Assembly (NCBI RefSeq): GCF_000722765.2
Contig: NZ_CP028415.1
Coordinates: forward strand, 1,742,501 to 1,806,500
Direction of reading: 5' to 3'
DNA: 64,000 nucleotides
Source: Streptococcus mitis
GTDB taxonomy: Bacteria; Bacillota; Bacilli; Lactobacillales; Streptococcaceae
The stretch's first letter is position 1. Each line of letters begins with the position of its first letter. The notes beneath the pieces are model-generated. The model worked only from the letters and a program-made list of their open reading frames with translations. It had not been told where the DNA came from and did no database searches. Below, piece by piece: positions 49,164-59,741 of the stretch. Made by a program: the position numbers and the translations under genes.

Positions 49164-49192
49164 TTTACAATCCCACCAAACCATGGTACAAT
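49164..49192 (+). promoter_or_regulatory. Promoter of the ECF S-component gene
   Basis: TTTACA (49164-49169), 17 bp, TACAAT (49187-49192), about 34 nt before the ATG. Confidence 0.7.
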
Positions 49193-49225
49193 GAGAATTG
49201 TGAAAAAATTATCAGGAGACAATTC

Positions 49226-49795
49226 ATGAAAAAATCTATCTTAACTACACTGCTTTTTGCAGTTCTTTACTTCCTCTGCATGGGGATTGGTGTCCTTTTG
49301 GGCAATCTCTTTGACCAAACTGGAAACATGTTTTATGCGCCTGCCTTTACTGCCCTTGTCGGCGGTAGCGTCTATATGATTCTGGTCGCAAAAGTTCCGC
49401 GCTTTGGAGCCATTACCACTATCGGCCTTGTCATTGCTCTCTTTTTCTTGGGAACTAAACACGGTGCTGGTGCCTTCCTTCCTGGAATTATCTGTGGCCT
49501 CCTAGCAGATGCAGTAGCTAGCCTCGGAAAATACAAGGACCAAACAAAGAACTTTCTTTCTTTTATTATTTTTGCCTTTAGCTCAACTGGCCCAATCTTA
49601 CTTATGTGGATTGCGCCCAAAGCCTATATGGCTACCCTTCTAGCAAGAGGAAAATCGCAAGAATATATCGACCGTATCATGGTTGCTCCAGACCCTGGAA
49701 CCATCCTTCTATTTATCGCAAGTGTTGTCATCGGAGCCCTAGTTGGTGCCTTGATTGGACAATCCTTGAGTAAAAAATTTGCGCAGAAAATCTGA
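49226..49795 (+). CDS. MptD/Trep_Strep family ECF transporter S component
   Basis: 189 residues with five or six membrane helices, MKKSILTTLLFAVLYFLCMG at the N-terminus. The family is annotated as the substrate-binding S component of energy-coupling-factor importers; the ligand is not known. The start at 49226 is set by AGGAG 8 nt upstream. No EcfA/EcfT genes are near, so it would share a common module. Confidence 0.8.
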   Translation: MKKSILTTLLFAVLYFLCMGIGVLLGNLFDQTGNMFYAPAFTALVGGSVYMILVAKVPRFGAITTIGLVIALFFLGTKHGAGAFLPGIICGLLADAVASLGKYKDQTKNFLSFIIFAFSSTGPILLMWIAPKAYMATLLARGKSQEYIDRIMVAPDPGTILLFIASVVIGALVGALIGQSLSKKFAQKI

Positions 49796-49801
49796 TTACT
49801 A

Positions 49802-49825
49802 AAAAAGAGCCAAACGGCTCTTTTT
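49802..49825. terminator. Shared terminator between the ECF gene and the metI remnant
   Basis: Perfect stem AAAAAGAGCC/GGCTCTTTTT with a 4-nt loop; it serves genes converging from both sides. The full metI copy at 52509 has lost the distal arm, which indicates that this junction is the original end of the methionine operon. Confidence 0.85.
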
Positions 49826-50058
49826 ATTTATGGCTCAATTTTTTGGTCAGGAAGTCTCCCAAGAATTGGATTGCAAAGATAATCAAAATGATAATGATGG
49901 TTGCCAAGATGGTCACATCGTGATTGTAGCGGTTAAATCCATAAGCGATGGCCACGTTACCGATACCACCAGCTCCAACCGCACCGGCCATGGCTGTTTC
50001 ACCAACAAGGGAAATCAAGGTCACAGTCGTCACACGAATCAAATCCGGAAGACCTTCT
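49818..50058. repeat. Direct repeat copy A: metI 3' end
   Basis: About 241 bp that match 52502-52743 with a single substitution (49049-type position: 50049 a versus 52734 c) and one extra T at the outer edge. It flanks the Rgg/MFS island on the left. Confidence 0.95.
49824..50058 (-). pseudogene. metI 3' fragment
   Basis: The last 78 codons of a methionine ABC permease, in frame to the stop, but without promoter or N-terminus. It duplicates the C-terminus of metI at 52509. The upstream part is replaced by the end of the MFS gene region. It is probably not expressed as a working protein. Confidence 0.92.
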
Positions 50059-50079
50059 AGTAAGCCTGATTTTCCTAGG

Positions 50080-51324
50080 TTAAAATTTTTTACCCGAAAA
50101 ACTTCTTTTTTCTAGTGATAAAATCAACCCTATCACACTCACTACCAAAAACACCCACCAACAAAGCCTGATATCTTGCAAAGCTAAGAAGGAAAATACA
50201 GACATCCCCAAAGGTAATGTTAGGGAAAAAATCATACTCAAGAGATTATTACTTCGAGCTAATACATCCGCACTCAAATTAGACAATAACAGAGTATCTA
50301 ATTTAGGCATTGATTTCGACATCAAATACATGACAAAGGCTAAGCAAACAACACCTACTAGAGGAGAAAAATCTAAAATATTAGCAGTAGAAAGCACGAC
50401 AAACAGACTTGCATTGAGCGATAGCAAACTTGAAAACGACAATTTCCCAAAATAATCATGGGGAGTTAGGCTACCAAGAATAGCTCCTCCCAAGCTAACA
50501 CATTCAATTAAAAATAGGGCCTGAGCATAGCTGAGATGATAGATAGTATGGTCTAATAAGTAAAAGTGGTAAATACCTCCAACAGCTCCTCCCAAAGTAT
50601 TCATTACCAAAATAACAAGAATCATTTTAAACAATGATTGACTTTCTCTCTGTCTAAAGATAGCATCCATGTCCGCATAGATTGACTTAACTTGTTGAAA
50701 TAAACTAATCGACTCATTCTCTACCGTTACAGACAAATGCGTCAATTCTCTTCTATTTTTGAACAAAATAAGAGAAGATAGTAAAAAGAAGCCAGCATTC
50801 ACAATTGCAACAAAAGAAAAATTTTGGTGGCTTGTTGTGAGTAACCACACTCCTAAGGCTTGACCTCCTAGATTTGATAAATAGGAAACAAACTGAGTAA
50901 ATGAATAAGCTTCATAGAGCTTATCTTCCGAAATATTATGCTGGATAATCGGCATACGAAGACCTGCTGTATAATCTGATAAAATATCCGAACAAATATT
51001 AACCATACAGATAAAAGCAAACGTTACGAAGTTCGGATCATGAATCACACTAGCAATCAAAAGAAATAGTAGACTTTGCACACAACCAACCCAGATAATT
51101 GTCCCTGCTTTATTCCGAGTATGATCAGCCTTAATCCCAACATAAAAAGTAAATAGGAAAGGTAAAATCGTAATCATATTCGCCATCAATACAGCTATAT
51201 TTTTAAAGGGTAGACTCGCAGCATAAACGATAAATACCAGATTATAAATATAAGCTCCACTTGAGCTCAAAAACCTTGATAAGGTCAGTATTCTAAATAA
51301 ATGATGTCTTAAGAATAGTTTCAT
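50080..51324 (-). CDS. MFS family transporter of the inserted island
   Basis: 414 residues with about twelve membrane helices and a central cytoplasmic loop, a typical major-facilitator exporter. The coding sequence is visibly richer in A and T than the flanking met genes. It lies downstream of an Rgg-type regulator, so it is a likely regulatory target. Substrate unknown; drug or peptide export are both possible. Confidence 0.87.
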   Translation of the reverse strand: MKLFLRHHLFRILTLSRFLSSSGAYIYNLVFIVYAASLPFKNIAVLMANMITILPFLFTFYVGIKADHTRNKAGTIIWVGCVQSLLFLLIASVIHDPNFVTFAFICMVNICSDILSDYTAGLRMPIIQHNISEDKLYEAYSFTQFVSYLSNLGGQALGVWLLTTSHQNFSFVAIVNAGFFLLSSLILFKNRRELTHLSVTVENESISLFQQVKSIYADMDAIFRQRESQSLFKMILVILVMNTLGGAVGGIYHFYLLDHTIYHLSYAQALFLIECVSLGGAILGSLTPHDYFGKLSFSSLLSLNASLFVVLSTANILDFSPLVGVVCLAFVMYLMSKSMPKLDTLLLSNLSADVLARSNNLLSMIFSLTLPLGMSVFSFLALQDIRLCWWVFLVVSVIGLILSLEKRSFSGKKF

Positions 51325-51378
51325 AACAGGCCTTTCTCACATTTCAAAGAATATTCTATTGAAACCAGTCTAACAAAA

Positions 51379-51407
51379 AAAGCGGGATTCCCCACTTTTT
51401 TGTAATA
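51379..51407 (-). terminator. Terminator between rgg and the MFS gene
   Basis: A stem AAAAAAGTGGG/CCCGCTTTTTT (one G-U pair) with a short loop and a T run on the minus strand; the MFS gene may therefore need its own promoter. Confidence 0.8.
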
Positions 51408-51515
51408 TATTTTTTCTGAAAATAGAAACTCTAGCGTCTAGAAACTACTAATTATCAATCCATCTACAAGGCTATTTATTTTTCATCAGTCGATGTAATT
51501 GGAATATATTACAAA
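51399..51515. repeat. 13-bp inverted repeat around the rgg stop
   Basis: TTTGTAATATATT (51399-51411) and its exact reverse complement (51503-51515) enclose the spacer between the rgg stop and the terminator. Confidence 0.7.
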
Positions 51516-52378
51516 TCTTTATTTGAGAGCTGACTTGCAAAATAGTTTTCATAGTATCTTGCACCATCTATATACTCTAAATCTTGTAAGATTGTAATGC
51601 CTCTTTGGATTTTTTCAAGCCCCTCATTTTCTACTTTAAAAATAGTATCATAATACCCTTTAGCAATCATATAAATGATTTTAAGATAAGCTTCAGATTC
51701 TGGCAATTCTCGTTTTTCAATCTGAAAAACAAAATAGTCTGCTTTTAATTTATCCTTTTCCTCTATTGCTTTAAAGAATCCATTAATCAAAATGGTATCA
51801 ATACCGATTTTGTTACTAGGTAAAGAACCTAATAAATCCGTCTTTTGTAACATCTCCCTAGAATATTTAAAGTAGAGGGGCAGAGGGAACAAAGTAGAAA
51901 TCGTTGAAAATAGTTCTAATTCATAATTTCCCCAGATATCAATAGTAAAAAAATAGTCATAGAGAAAAGTTAGTTCTTCATCCGTTGCTCTTATTTCTGA
52001 ATCAAAAAACACAAGAAGGCTCTTGATACGAATCATTTGTAAAAGATAGCTTGTTTCACCACTTGATCTATACTTTTGAGTCGTCTCTTCATACAAGGAT
52101 TGGAGAGAATCAATCCCTTCTCTATCATATAGTTCCCAGAGATTTTCTTGAAAAGCCAAAGCCTTTTTCTGAGAAAAACCACGTACCAAGTACATAAATT
52201 CATTCAAATCAGAGTGGATGTTATCTAAGGCAGTAATCAATTTCATAGACGATAAGTCTGCTTCTCCACGCTCAAATTTGCTCAGCATGGAATAAGTAAA
52301 CTCTCCCCCTGTCGCCTCCTGTAGAGATACATTCCGACTCTTTCTCAATTCTTTAAAAACTTCTCCCAGATTTTGCAT
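51509..52378 (-). CDS. Rgg/MutR family transcriptional regulator (island)
   Basis: 289 residues. Helix-turn-helix at about 5-60 (MQNLGEVFKELRKSRNVSL), then a repeat-helical C-terminal domain that in Rgg proteins binds a peptide pheromone. Start at 52378 by GGGGAG 5 nt upstream. I looked for an SHP-like small ORF in the flanking spacers on both strands and found none, so it is an orphan or senses a peptide from elsewhere. Part of the island between metI copies. Confidence 0.88.
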   Translation of the reverse strand: MQNLGEVFKELRKSRNVSLQEATGGEFTYSMLSKFERGEADLSSMKLITALDNIHSDLNEFMYLVRGFSQKKALAFQENLWELYDREGIDSLQSLYEETTQKYRSSGETSYLLQMIRIKSLLVFFDSEIRATDEELTFLYDYFFTIDIWGNYELELFSTISTLFPLPLYFKYSREMLQKTDLLGSLPSNKIGIDTILINGFFKAIEEKDKLKADYFVFQIEKRELPESEAYLKIIYMIAKGYYDTIFKVENEGLEKIQRGITILQDLEYIDGARYYENYFASQLSNKDL

Positions 52379-52501
52379 ATTGACTCCCCACAATTCTTAA
52401 CTCTCTAACTCATAAAAGTGACGATTGATAGCAACCAGTACAGAGAATTTAAAGTCTTAACTATAACGACAACTCCTATGAATGATGTACAGATGACCTA
52501 G

Positions 52502-52743
52502 CTCTTTTTTATTTATGGCTCAATTTTTTGGTCAGGAAGTCTCCCAAGAATTGGATTGCAAAGATAATCAAAATGATAATGATGGTTGCCAAGATGGTCA
52601 CATCGTGATTGTAGCGGTTAAATCCATAAGCGATGGCCACGTTACCGATACCACCAGCTCCAACCGCACCGGCCATGGCTGTTTCACCAACAAGGGAAAT
52701 CAAGGTCACAGTCGTCACACGAATCAAATCCGGCAGACCTTCT
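52502..52743. repeat. Direct repeat copy B: 3' end of intact metI
   Basis: The matching sequence within the intact gene; identical to 49818-50058 except one base. Homology ends abruptly at GACCTTCT in both copies. Confidence 0.95.
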
Positions 52744-53201
52744 GATAGGTAAACACCCACGATATCCCAGAATGTCGCTCCACTCGCTTGAGCCGCCTCA
52801 ATGACACCACCATCCAATTCAGCCAAGACAACCTGCACCTGACGGGCAAAGAAGGCAAAGACCGCAAAAGATAGGGGTACAATAGCCGCATTTGGTCCGA
52901 TACTTGTTCCTACGATTAGATGAGAGAAGGGTGACAAGACTGCCAAGAGAATGATAAATGGTACCGCACGGAAAATAGAGGTAATCTTATCTAAAATCCA
53001 GAAGACGACCTTATTTTCCAAGACACCACCTGGCGCTGTCAAAACAAGGAAAAGACCTGCCACTAGCCCCAAGAAACCTCCGATGATGAAAGAAAGAACT
53101 GTCATATAAAGAGTTAGATAGATGGCTGTTCCCCAGCCTGCTTGACCAGCCCAGCCCATTTTATAGACATTTGGTAAATAGGTTTGAATCAATGATTCCA
53201 T
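52509..53201 (-). CDS. metI: Methionine ABC transporter permease
   Basis: 230 residues, five membrane helices, with the EAA-type loop EAAQASGATFWDIVGVYLSEGLPDLI contacting MetN. Forms the channel of the MetNIQ importer. One nucleotide separates it from metN. Its original terminator is not here but at 49802-49825. Confidence 0.95.
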   Translation of the reverse strand: MESLIQTYLPNVYKMGWAGQAGWGTAIYLTLYMTVLSFIIGGFLGLVAGLFLVLTAPGGVLENKVVFWILDKITSIFRAVPFIILLAVLSPFSHLIVGTSIGPNAAIVPLSFAVFAFFARQVQVVLAELDGGVIEAAQASGATFWDIVGVYLSEGLPDLIRVTTVTLISLVGETAMAGAVGAGGIGNVAIAYGFNRYNHDVTILATIIIILIIFAIQFLGDFLTKKLSHK

Positions 53202-53202
53202 C

Positions 53203-54264
53203 TTACTGTCCTCCCTTCAATACTTTTAGCTGCACGCCTGCTTGACGGATAGTTTCTTGAGCACCTGCTAGCGCTGCTTTTTCACCTGACAAGACTACAA
53301 CCAATTCTCCAACAGGAGTGCCATCGAGGATTTCGATATTCCCATAGAGGATATTAGCCGTTACTTGGTAACGCTTGTACAATTCATTCAAAAGTGGCTC
53401 ATCTGTTGAAGCTCCAGCGTACTTAAGTTGCACCAAGATACTGTTTTCAGACAAGTGTTCCACGATTTCTTGCTTCTCGATTTTGACCATGGCTTCGTCA
53501 ATACCTGTGGCTGTTGAGATAAAGTCCTGAGTCAAAGGTTGTTTAGGGTCTGAGAAGATTTCAAGGACGCTACCCTCTTCAATCAAATGCCCATCCTGCA
53601 TAACTGCCACACGATTGGCAATATCTTTGACAATCTGCATTTCATGCGTAATCAAGACAACAGTTAATCCTAATTTTTGGTTCAAATCTTGCAACAAGGC
53701 CAAAATTTGCTTGGTTGTCTTAGGGTCAAGGGCAGAAGTTGACTCATCTGAAATCAAGATTTTTGGATCATTGGCCAAGGCACGCGCAATGGCCACACGC
53801 TGTTTTTGACCTCCAGATAGTTGTGAAGGGTAGTTTTCAGCACGGTCTGCTAAGCCAACCAAGTCCAACAACTTGGCTACTTTAGCCTTCTTTTCTTCCT
53901 TGCTGAGTCCAGAGTGTTTAAGGGCAAAGGCTACATTCTCCTCTGCTGTCTTTTGGCTCATCAGATTAAAATGCTGGAAAATCATCCCGATATCCTGACG
54001 TTTACGACGCAACTGCTCTGCCGTCAAAGTCACCTTACCATCAAAAATCACATCGTCGTCAATGGTAATTTTCCCTGCAGATGGTTTTTGCAAGAGGTTA
54101 ATCACCCGTACAAGGGTTGACTTCCCTGCTCCAGAATATCCAACGATTCCGTAGATATCCCCTTCTTGGATGTGAATGGTCACATCCTTGACCGCTGTGA
54201 TGGTTCTCTTCTTTTGGTGAAAAGTCACATCGATCTGATCTAACTTAATAATATCTCTACTCAT
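53203..54264 (-). CDS. metN: Methionine ABC transporter ATP-binding protein
   Basis: 353 residues. Walker [10 protein letters not shown], signature [12 protein letters not shown], Walker B ILISDES; the C-terminal NIL domain (about 265-345) mediates feedback inhibition by methionine in the E. coli enzyme. It overlaps the M20 peptidase gene by 8 nt. Confidence 0.96.
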   Translation of the reverse strand: MSRDIIKLDQIDVTFHQKKRTITAVKDVTIHIQEGDIYGIVGYSGAGKSTLVRVINLLQKPSAGKITIDDDVIFDGKVTLTAEQLRRKRQDIGMIFQHFNLMSQKTAEENVAFALKHSGLSKEEKKAKVAKLLDLVGLADRAENYPSQLSGGQKQRVAIARALANDPKILISDESTSALDPKTTKQILALLQDLNQKLGLTVVLITHEMQIVKDIANRVAVMQDGHLIEEGSVLEIFSDPKQPLTQDFISTATGIDEAMVKIEKQEIVEHLSENSILVQLKYAGASTDEPLLNELYKRYQVTANILYGNIEILDGTPVGELVVVLSGEKAALAGAQETIRQAGVQLKVLKGGQ

Positions 54265-55630
54265 AGCTTCTAATCAGCTCCTCTACTAATTCAATATGGG
54301 TGTAGTAATCGGCGATTCGCACGTTTTCATCTCCACCGTGGTCTCGGCTATTGGCATTTCCTAGACCGAAGGCCACCATTGGTACTTCTAAAGCATCAAA
54401 GACCGTATGCATAGGCCCTGTTCCAGCTGTAGTCGGCAAGACTGAAACGCCCTGTGGATAGAATTTCTTGGCCAACTCGATTACATTGAGAATGGCTGGC
54501 GCGCTCATATCGCTTCGATAGCTCATCTCTCCCAAGGTATAGTATAATTCTACCTTATCAAAGCCATTTTTGTCTAGCTGTTTCCGAATTTTTTCCAGAA
54601 CATCATGCGGTTCTAGGCCAGGAACCAAACGAACCTCTAGCTTAGCACTGGCTTCTGCTGGCAAAATCGTTTTAACGCCTTGTCCTTGATAACCTGACTG
54701 AATCCCTTCGATATTAAGGGCTGGCTCGAAAAAGAAACGTTTTAGGAAGGCTGCACGATCCTCTTGTAAGAGAGGCAATTCCAAACCATAAATCTGGCTG
54801 ATTTCCCCTGGATTGCGTTGAGCATAAGTATCTACCAAGGATAATTCCCGTTCATTTGGTTCTTGTACTTCTTCGTACAAGCCTTCAACTAAAATACGGC
54901 CATCTGCAGCGCGAAGAGACTGTAAGGCTTGAAGGAGATACCAGGGAGCTGATTCCACAACCCCACCATAACTAGAATGGATATCGACATCAGCACTTTT
55001 AACCTTGGCATCAAAGGTCACAATCCCCTTATTTCCACCAGAAATTTCCAGCTGTTCCAAGGCATTTTTGGTCCCTTGTTCCCAGACCAACAAATCTGCG
55101 CCACGGAGTTTATTCGCATGTTTTTCCAGATACTTATCTAGGTCTGTCGAAGCGGATTCCTCCGCACCCTCCATGATAAAACTGATATTGACAGGCAGGT
55201 CATCGTGGTGCTTCATATATTTTCTCAAAGCACTCAAACGAGCTGTGATATGACCCTTGTCATCGTCAACCCCACGCCCATACATAAAGCCATTGCGGAC
55301 TGAAAGAGTAAAAGGATCTTCTGTCCACACCTGATCCCCATCAGCTGGTACAGTGTCATAGTGGTTATAGAAAATCAAGGTCTTGGCATCTGGGCGCGAA
55401 CTCTTGAAATGCGCCATGACAAAGGGAGCCGTATAAGTCTCATCAATCTCCACTTCAGCCCCAACACGCTTGAAAATCTCACCCAGATAATTTGCGACTT
55501 CCTTAAGTCCAACCTGCTGGGCAAAGACCGATTTCTTAGAAATCAAGGTATGCAAAACCTTAAAATAATGCTGGGCTACATGATCCTTTTCAAATTTTTC
55601 AATTTGTTCTTGTTCGCTAGGAAAAACCAT
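54257..55630 (-). CDS. M20 family metallopeptidase
   Basis: 457 residues. Zinc ligands in [10 protein letters not shown] and [10 protein letters not shown], general base in MEGAEES. M20 enzymes hydrolyse dipeptides or acylated amino acids. Its place between metQ and metN suggests it releases methionine from a peptide or N-acyl derivative, but that is context only. Confidence 0.9.
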   Translation of the reverse strand: MVFPSEQEQIEKFEKDHVAQHYFKVLHTLISKKSVFAQQVGLKEVANYLGEIFKRVGAEVEIDETYTAPFVMAHFKSSRPDAKTLIFYNHYDTVPADGDQVWTEDPFTLSVRNGFMYGRGVDDDKGHITARLSALRKYMKHHDDLPVNISFIMEGAEESASTDLDKYLEKHANKLRGADLLVWEQGTKNALEQLEISGGNKGIVTFDAKVKSADVDIHSSYGGVVESAPWYLLQALQSLRAADGRILVEGLYEEVQEPNERELSLVDTYAQRNPGEISQIYGLELPLLQEDRAAFLKRFFFEPALNIEGIQSGYQGQGVKTILPAEASAKLEVRLVPGLEPHDVLEKIRKQLDKNGFDKVELYYTLGEMSYRSDMSAPAILNVIELAKKFYPQGVSVLPTTAGTGPMHTVFDALEVPMVAFGLGNANSRDHGGDENVRIADYYTHIELVEELIRSYE

Positions 55631-55726
55631 ATTCTCTCTACCTTTCTATGAATTACTCTTCCTGACAATCCATGCTCTATACAAAAGCAAGAGGTGGAAT
55701 TTTCTCTCCCACCTCCCTATTTCTTA

Positions 55727-56581
55727 TTACCAAACTGGTTGATCCAAACCGTCTGATGTTTCTTCGATAATTTTTTTCACTTCATCTGTATGGTAAGCTG
55801 CAACAACTTTCTTGATAGCATCAGCCTTAGGTGATGATTCCCAATCTTTTTTCGCAACAATGATGTTGTACCATTGTTTTGAATTTTCATCAGCTTGTTC
55901 TTTGAAGAGTGCTTTCTTGTAGTCCAATTTTGCTTCTGTAACGAAGGTATTGTTTACAACGGCAGCGTCAACTGATGACAATGAACGAGCTGTTTGGCTA
56001 GCATCCAATTCAGTGATTTTCAAGTTCTTTGGATTTTCTTTGATGTTAGCAACTGTTGCAAGAGCAGTTCCAGAAACATCCAATTTAATCAAGCCAGCTG
56101 ATTGAAGCAAGTAAAGCGCACGGCTTTCGTTTGTAGCGTCGTTTGGTACAGCAATTTCTCCGTTTGCTGGGATGTCTTCTACTTTAGTGTACTTGTTGTC
56201 ACTTCCATTCAAACCTGAGTAAAGGCGAATTGGAGAGATGTAAGTATCTGCAATCGCTACAAGGTCTTTCCCGTTTTCTTTGTTCCAGTTGTTCAAGAAG
56301 TTATAGTGTTGGAAAGCGTTCAAATCTACTTCGCCATCAGCAGTTGCCTTGTTTGGTTGTGAGTAGTCTGTGAACTCTGTAAATTCCAAAGTGATACCGT
56401 CTTTTTTAACTAATTCTTGGATTTTATCCCAACGTTTTTCTTCAGAACCGCTACGGTTAACAGTTGCGATTTTGATAGTTGTTGCATTGTCTGCTTTCTT
56501 TTCTGAGTTTCCACAAGCTGCAAGAGTCAAACCTGCGACTGTAGCAAGGGCTGCTACACCAAGCCATTTTTTGATTTTCAT
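55727..56581 (-). CDS. metQ: Methionine-binding lipoprotein
   Basis: 284 residues of the NLPA family, signal peptide with lipobox LAAC (Cys23), then KIATVNRSGSEEKRWDKIQELVKK. It delivers D- or L-methionine to MetNI. First gene of the operon; promoter and MET-box upstream. Confidence 0.95.
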   Translation of the reverse strand: MKIKKWLGVAALATVAGLTLAACGNSEKKADNATTIKIATVNRSGSEEKRWDKIQELVKKDGITLEFTEFTDYSQPNKATADGEVDLNAFQHYNFLNNWNKENGKDLVAIADTYISPIRLYSGLNGSDNKYTKVEDIPANGEIAVPNDATNESRALYLLQSAGLIKLDVSGTALATVANIKENPKNLKITELDASQTARSLSSVDAAVVNNTFVTEAKLDYKKALFKEQADENSKQWYNIIVAKKDWESSPKADAIKKVVAAYHTDEVKKIIEETSDGLDQPVW

Positions 56582-56612
56582 GATTCTTTCTCCTTAAAAA
56601 TAATACCGTACT

Positions 56613-56641
56613 AGTATCTCACAATTTGTTTGATTTCACAA
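56613..56641 (-). promoter_or_regulatory. metQ promoter with palindromic operator
   Basis: -35 TTGTGA (56636-56641), 17 bp, -10 GATACT (56613-56618). The spacer and -35 are covered by the inverted repeat ACAATTTGT/ACAAATTGT (56621-56646), a good candidate for a repressor site. Confidence 0.6.
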
Positions 56642-56663
56642 ATTGTTATTAGATAGTCAGATA

Positions 56664-56680
56664 TATAGTTTAAAGCTATA
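56664..56680. promoter_or_regulatory. MET-box
   Basis: TATAGTTTAAAGCTATA is a near-palindrome matching the MET-box (TATAGTTTnAAACTATA) of the streptococcal methionine regulator MtaR/MetR. It lies 22 nt upstream of the metQ -35, where a LysR-type activator would bind. Confidence 0.75.
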
Positions 56681-56734
56681 TCCCTAAAAACTGAGAAATC
56701 ACCCACCTTACTCAGAATGGATGATTTCAAGCAA

Positions 56735-57565
56735 TTATTTAATATCCGCTTCTGCTGGTAGATAATTGTCTCCGAAGAATTGTTTTGACAATTTTTCAAG
56801 AGTTCCGTCTTTGTAGAGTTCTTGGATACGTTTGTCTACAAATGTTTTCAACTCATCTTGACCTTTAGCAAGAAGTGGGTAAACGTAAGGTTGTTGGTCG
56901 CTTGGAAGATCGATGACTTTCAAGTTGTCCAATCCTTGGTTCTTGATGACTGTTTCAACAGTGATTTTATCAAAAATCTTGTAGTCAAACTGACCATCGC
57001 TCAAGTGGCCCATGATTTGTTGTAAGTTTGCTTTAGTATAGTTAAGGATAGTTGGGTTATCTGAGTGTTGTTTGTTGTAGTCTTCTAACTGTTTCGCAGA
57101 TGTTGTTCCTTGAACAACTTCTGTTGATTTTCCACCAACATCATCAAGCGATTTGATGCTAGAATCGTCTTTCTTGACTACAAGAACGTTAGGGTCTTTA
57201 ACAGTTGGGGCTGCATAAAGGTATTTTTCAGCACGTTCTTTAGTGTAGCTGATGTTGTTAACGGCCATTTGGTAACGGTCAGCGTCAAGTCCTGCAAAGA
57301 CTCCTGACCACTCTGTCTTCTCAAACTTGACATCATACTTGTCAGAGTCTTTAAAGATAGCGCGAACCACTTCAATTTCATAACCAGTCAATTCGCCATT
57401 TTCTTCATAGTTGAATGGTTTTGGTGAAGAATTAGTTGCAACAATAATTTCTTTCTTGCTAGCTGCTTCTCCTTCTTTCTTAGCACCACCTGAGCAAGCT
57501 GCTAGCACACTTGCAGCAACAAGCCCTAGGGCAGCAAGAGAGGAGTATTTAACGATTTTTTTCAT
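56735..57565 (-). CDS. Polar amino acid ABC transporter binding lipoprotein, copy 1
   Basis: 276 residues, SBP_bac_3 family, lipobox LAAC (Cys23). The ligand-binding fold starts [28 protein letters not shown]. About 95% identical to copy 2, with 13 substitutions, several clustered around residues 182-193 ([12 protein letters not shown] against [12 protein letters not shown]) in the second lobe. Likely substrate is cystine or another polar amino acid. No permease or ATPase gene is adjacent, so it must work with a transporter elsewhere. Confidence 0.92.
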   Translation of the reverse strand: MKKIVKYSSLAALGLVAASVLAACSGGAKKEGEAASKKEIIVATNSSPKPFNYEENGELTGYEIEVVRAIFKDSDKYDVKFEKTEWSGVFAGLDADRYQMAVNNISYTKERAEKYLYAAPTVKDPNVLVVKKDDSSIKSLDDVGGKSTEVVQGTTSAKQLEDYNKQHSDNPTILNYTKANLQQIMGHLSDGQFDYKIFDKITVETVIKNQGLDNLKVIDLPSDQQPYVYPLLAKGQDELKTFVDKRIQELYKDGTLEKLSKQFFGDNYLPAEADIK

Positions 57566-57668
57566 GTCATTTCCTCCAAAATAGAATACCTTATAATCTT
57601 AACAGAAAAAAATCATTTACACCATTATATGATAACTATCTCTGTGATAGGTTTTCTTTATGGCTGAT

Positions 57669-57740
57669 TTAAAAGACCAAACGCAAGACTGCAATCAAGA
57701 CTACTTCAAAGAGAACCGTTCCGACTAGATTGCGGTAGCG
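57669..57740 (-). pseudogene. azlD 3' fragment at the duplication junction
   Basis: The last 24 codons of azlD (RYRNLVGTVLFEVVLIAVLRL) end here, fused upstream to the sequence that follows the binding-protein gene. It marks the breakpoint of the tandem duplication. It carries one substitution (FE for FG) against intact azlD. Confidence 0.92.
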
Positions 57741-57741
57741 A

Positions 57742-58793
<1,052 letters not shown>

Positions 58794-59033
58794 AAGGCTA
58801 CCCAAGCCGTTGGAAAGACGGCTAAGAAGTCTAGCCATTTAATTTGAGGAAGGCTCCCAACCTTACCTGTCACTACGCTTGAAAGAATCAAGGCAAAGAT
58901 AATAGAAACGGGCAAGAACTTCAAAAAACGTTCAACAATCGCAGGCAAGCCCTTATACTTGACCAAGATGAAGGGAATCATACGGGGAATCCAGGTCACC
59001 AAACCAGAGAAAATAACTGCTAATAAAAGATAC

Positions 59034-59729
59034 TTACTGACCATCTAAAACCACCCCCATTGTACAACCTAGCAAGGTCGCAGACAGAACAGCTAGTGAC
59101 TGAGACACTACTGTCAAGAGCAAAAAGAAGGACACCGCAACAACTGCTAGGATAATGAGCAGATTGCGGACAGGAATCCGTCTTTGCATAATCTGGAATT
59201 GCGAAGCAAAAATTCCGATAAACATCCCAACCAGGGCAAAGTCTAAACCAAAAATTTCTGGATTTGGCAGCAGGCCACCTAGAGCCGTTCCGACAACTGT
59301 TCCCACAAACCAAGCCACATAGCTGTTGAGATTATTTCCGTGCATCCACATAGGATTGACCTTGTCTGCATGGGCCAATTCACCCATCAAAACGCCGTAG
59401 GTCTCGTCCGTCAAAAGACTAGACATACCGATATTTTGCCAGAGACTGGTATGACGGAAATAAGTTGACGCATGCAAACTCAATAAAAAGAGACGCAAAT
59501 TAATCAAAAAAACCGTCATAGCAATAGCTGCCACAGGTGCTTGAACCGCAATCAGTGCCAACATGGCAAACTGGGCACTCCCAGCATAAACAAAGAGGCT
59601 CATCAATCCCATCTCAACAGGTGTCACATAGGGCGCACCGATAATCCCACAGGCAAGGCCAATACTGACATAACCAAGGGCCGTTGGCATGGCTGCCTGC
59701 GCTCCCTCCCAAAATCCTTTTTCTCTCAT
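59034..59729 (-). CDS. azlC: AzlC family branched-chain amino acid exporter subunit
   Basis: 231 residues, MREKGFWEGAQAAMPTALGYVSIGLACGI, about seven membrane helices. The start at 59729 is preferred because AGGAG lies 5 nt upstream; the ATG at 59741 overlaps that ribosome site. Confidence 0.92.
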   Translation of the reverse strand: MREKGFWEGAQAAMPTALGYVSIGLACGIIGAPYVTPVEMGLMSLFVYAGSAQFAMLALIAVQAPVAAIAMTVFLINLRLFLLSLHASTYFRHTSLWQNIGMSSLLTDETYGVLMGELAHADKVNPMWMHGNNLNSYVAWFVGTVVGTALGGLLPNPEIFGLDFALVGMFIGIFASQFQIMQRRIPVRNLLIILAVVAVSFFLLLTVVSQSLAVLSATLLGCTMGVVLDGQ

Positions 59730-59741
59730 CTTTCTCCTCAT

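Larger units (their letters stand above)
56690..57741. repeat. Tandem duplication unit 1 (1052 bp)
   Basis: Contains an amino-acid-binding lipoprotein gene, its promoter region and the last 24 codons of azlD. It is repeated directly at 57742-58793 with an offset of exactly 1052 bp and no indels that I can see. Confidence 0.93.

Noticed and set aside
49824..50042. A second metI gene
   Set aside because: Only the last 70-odd codons are present and there is no promoter or N-terminal half; it is a duplicated fragment.
52394..52508. Search for an SHP gene upstream of the island Rgg
   Set aside because: The only short frame (MNDVQMT) is not hydrophobic and has no pheromone features.
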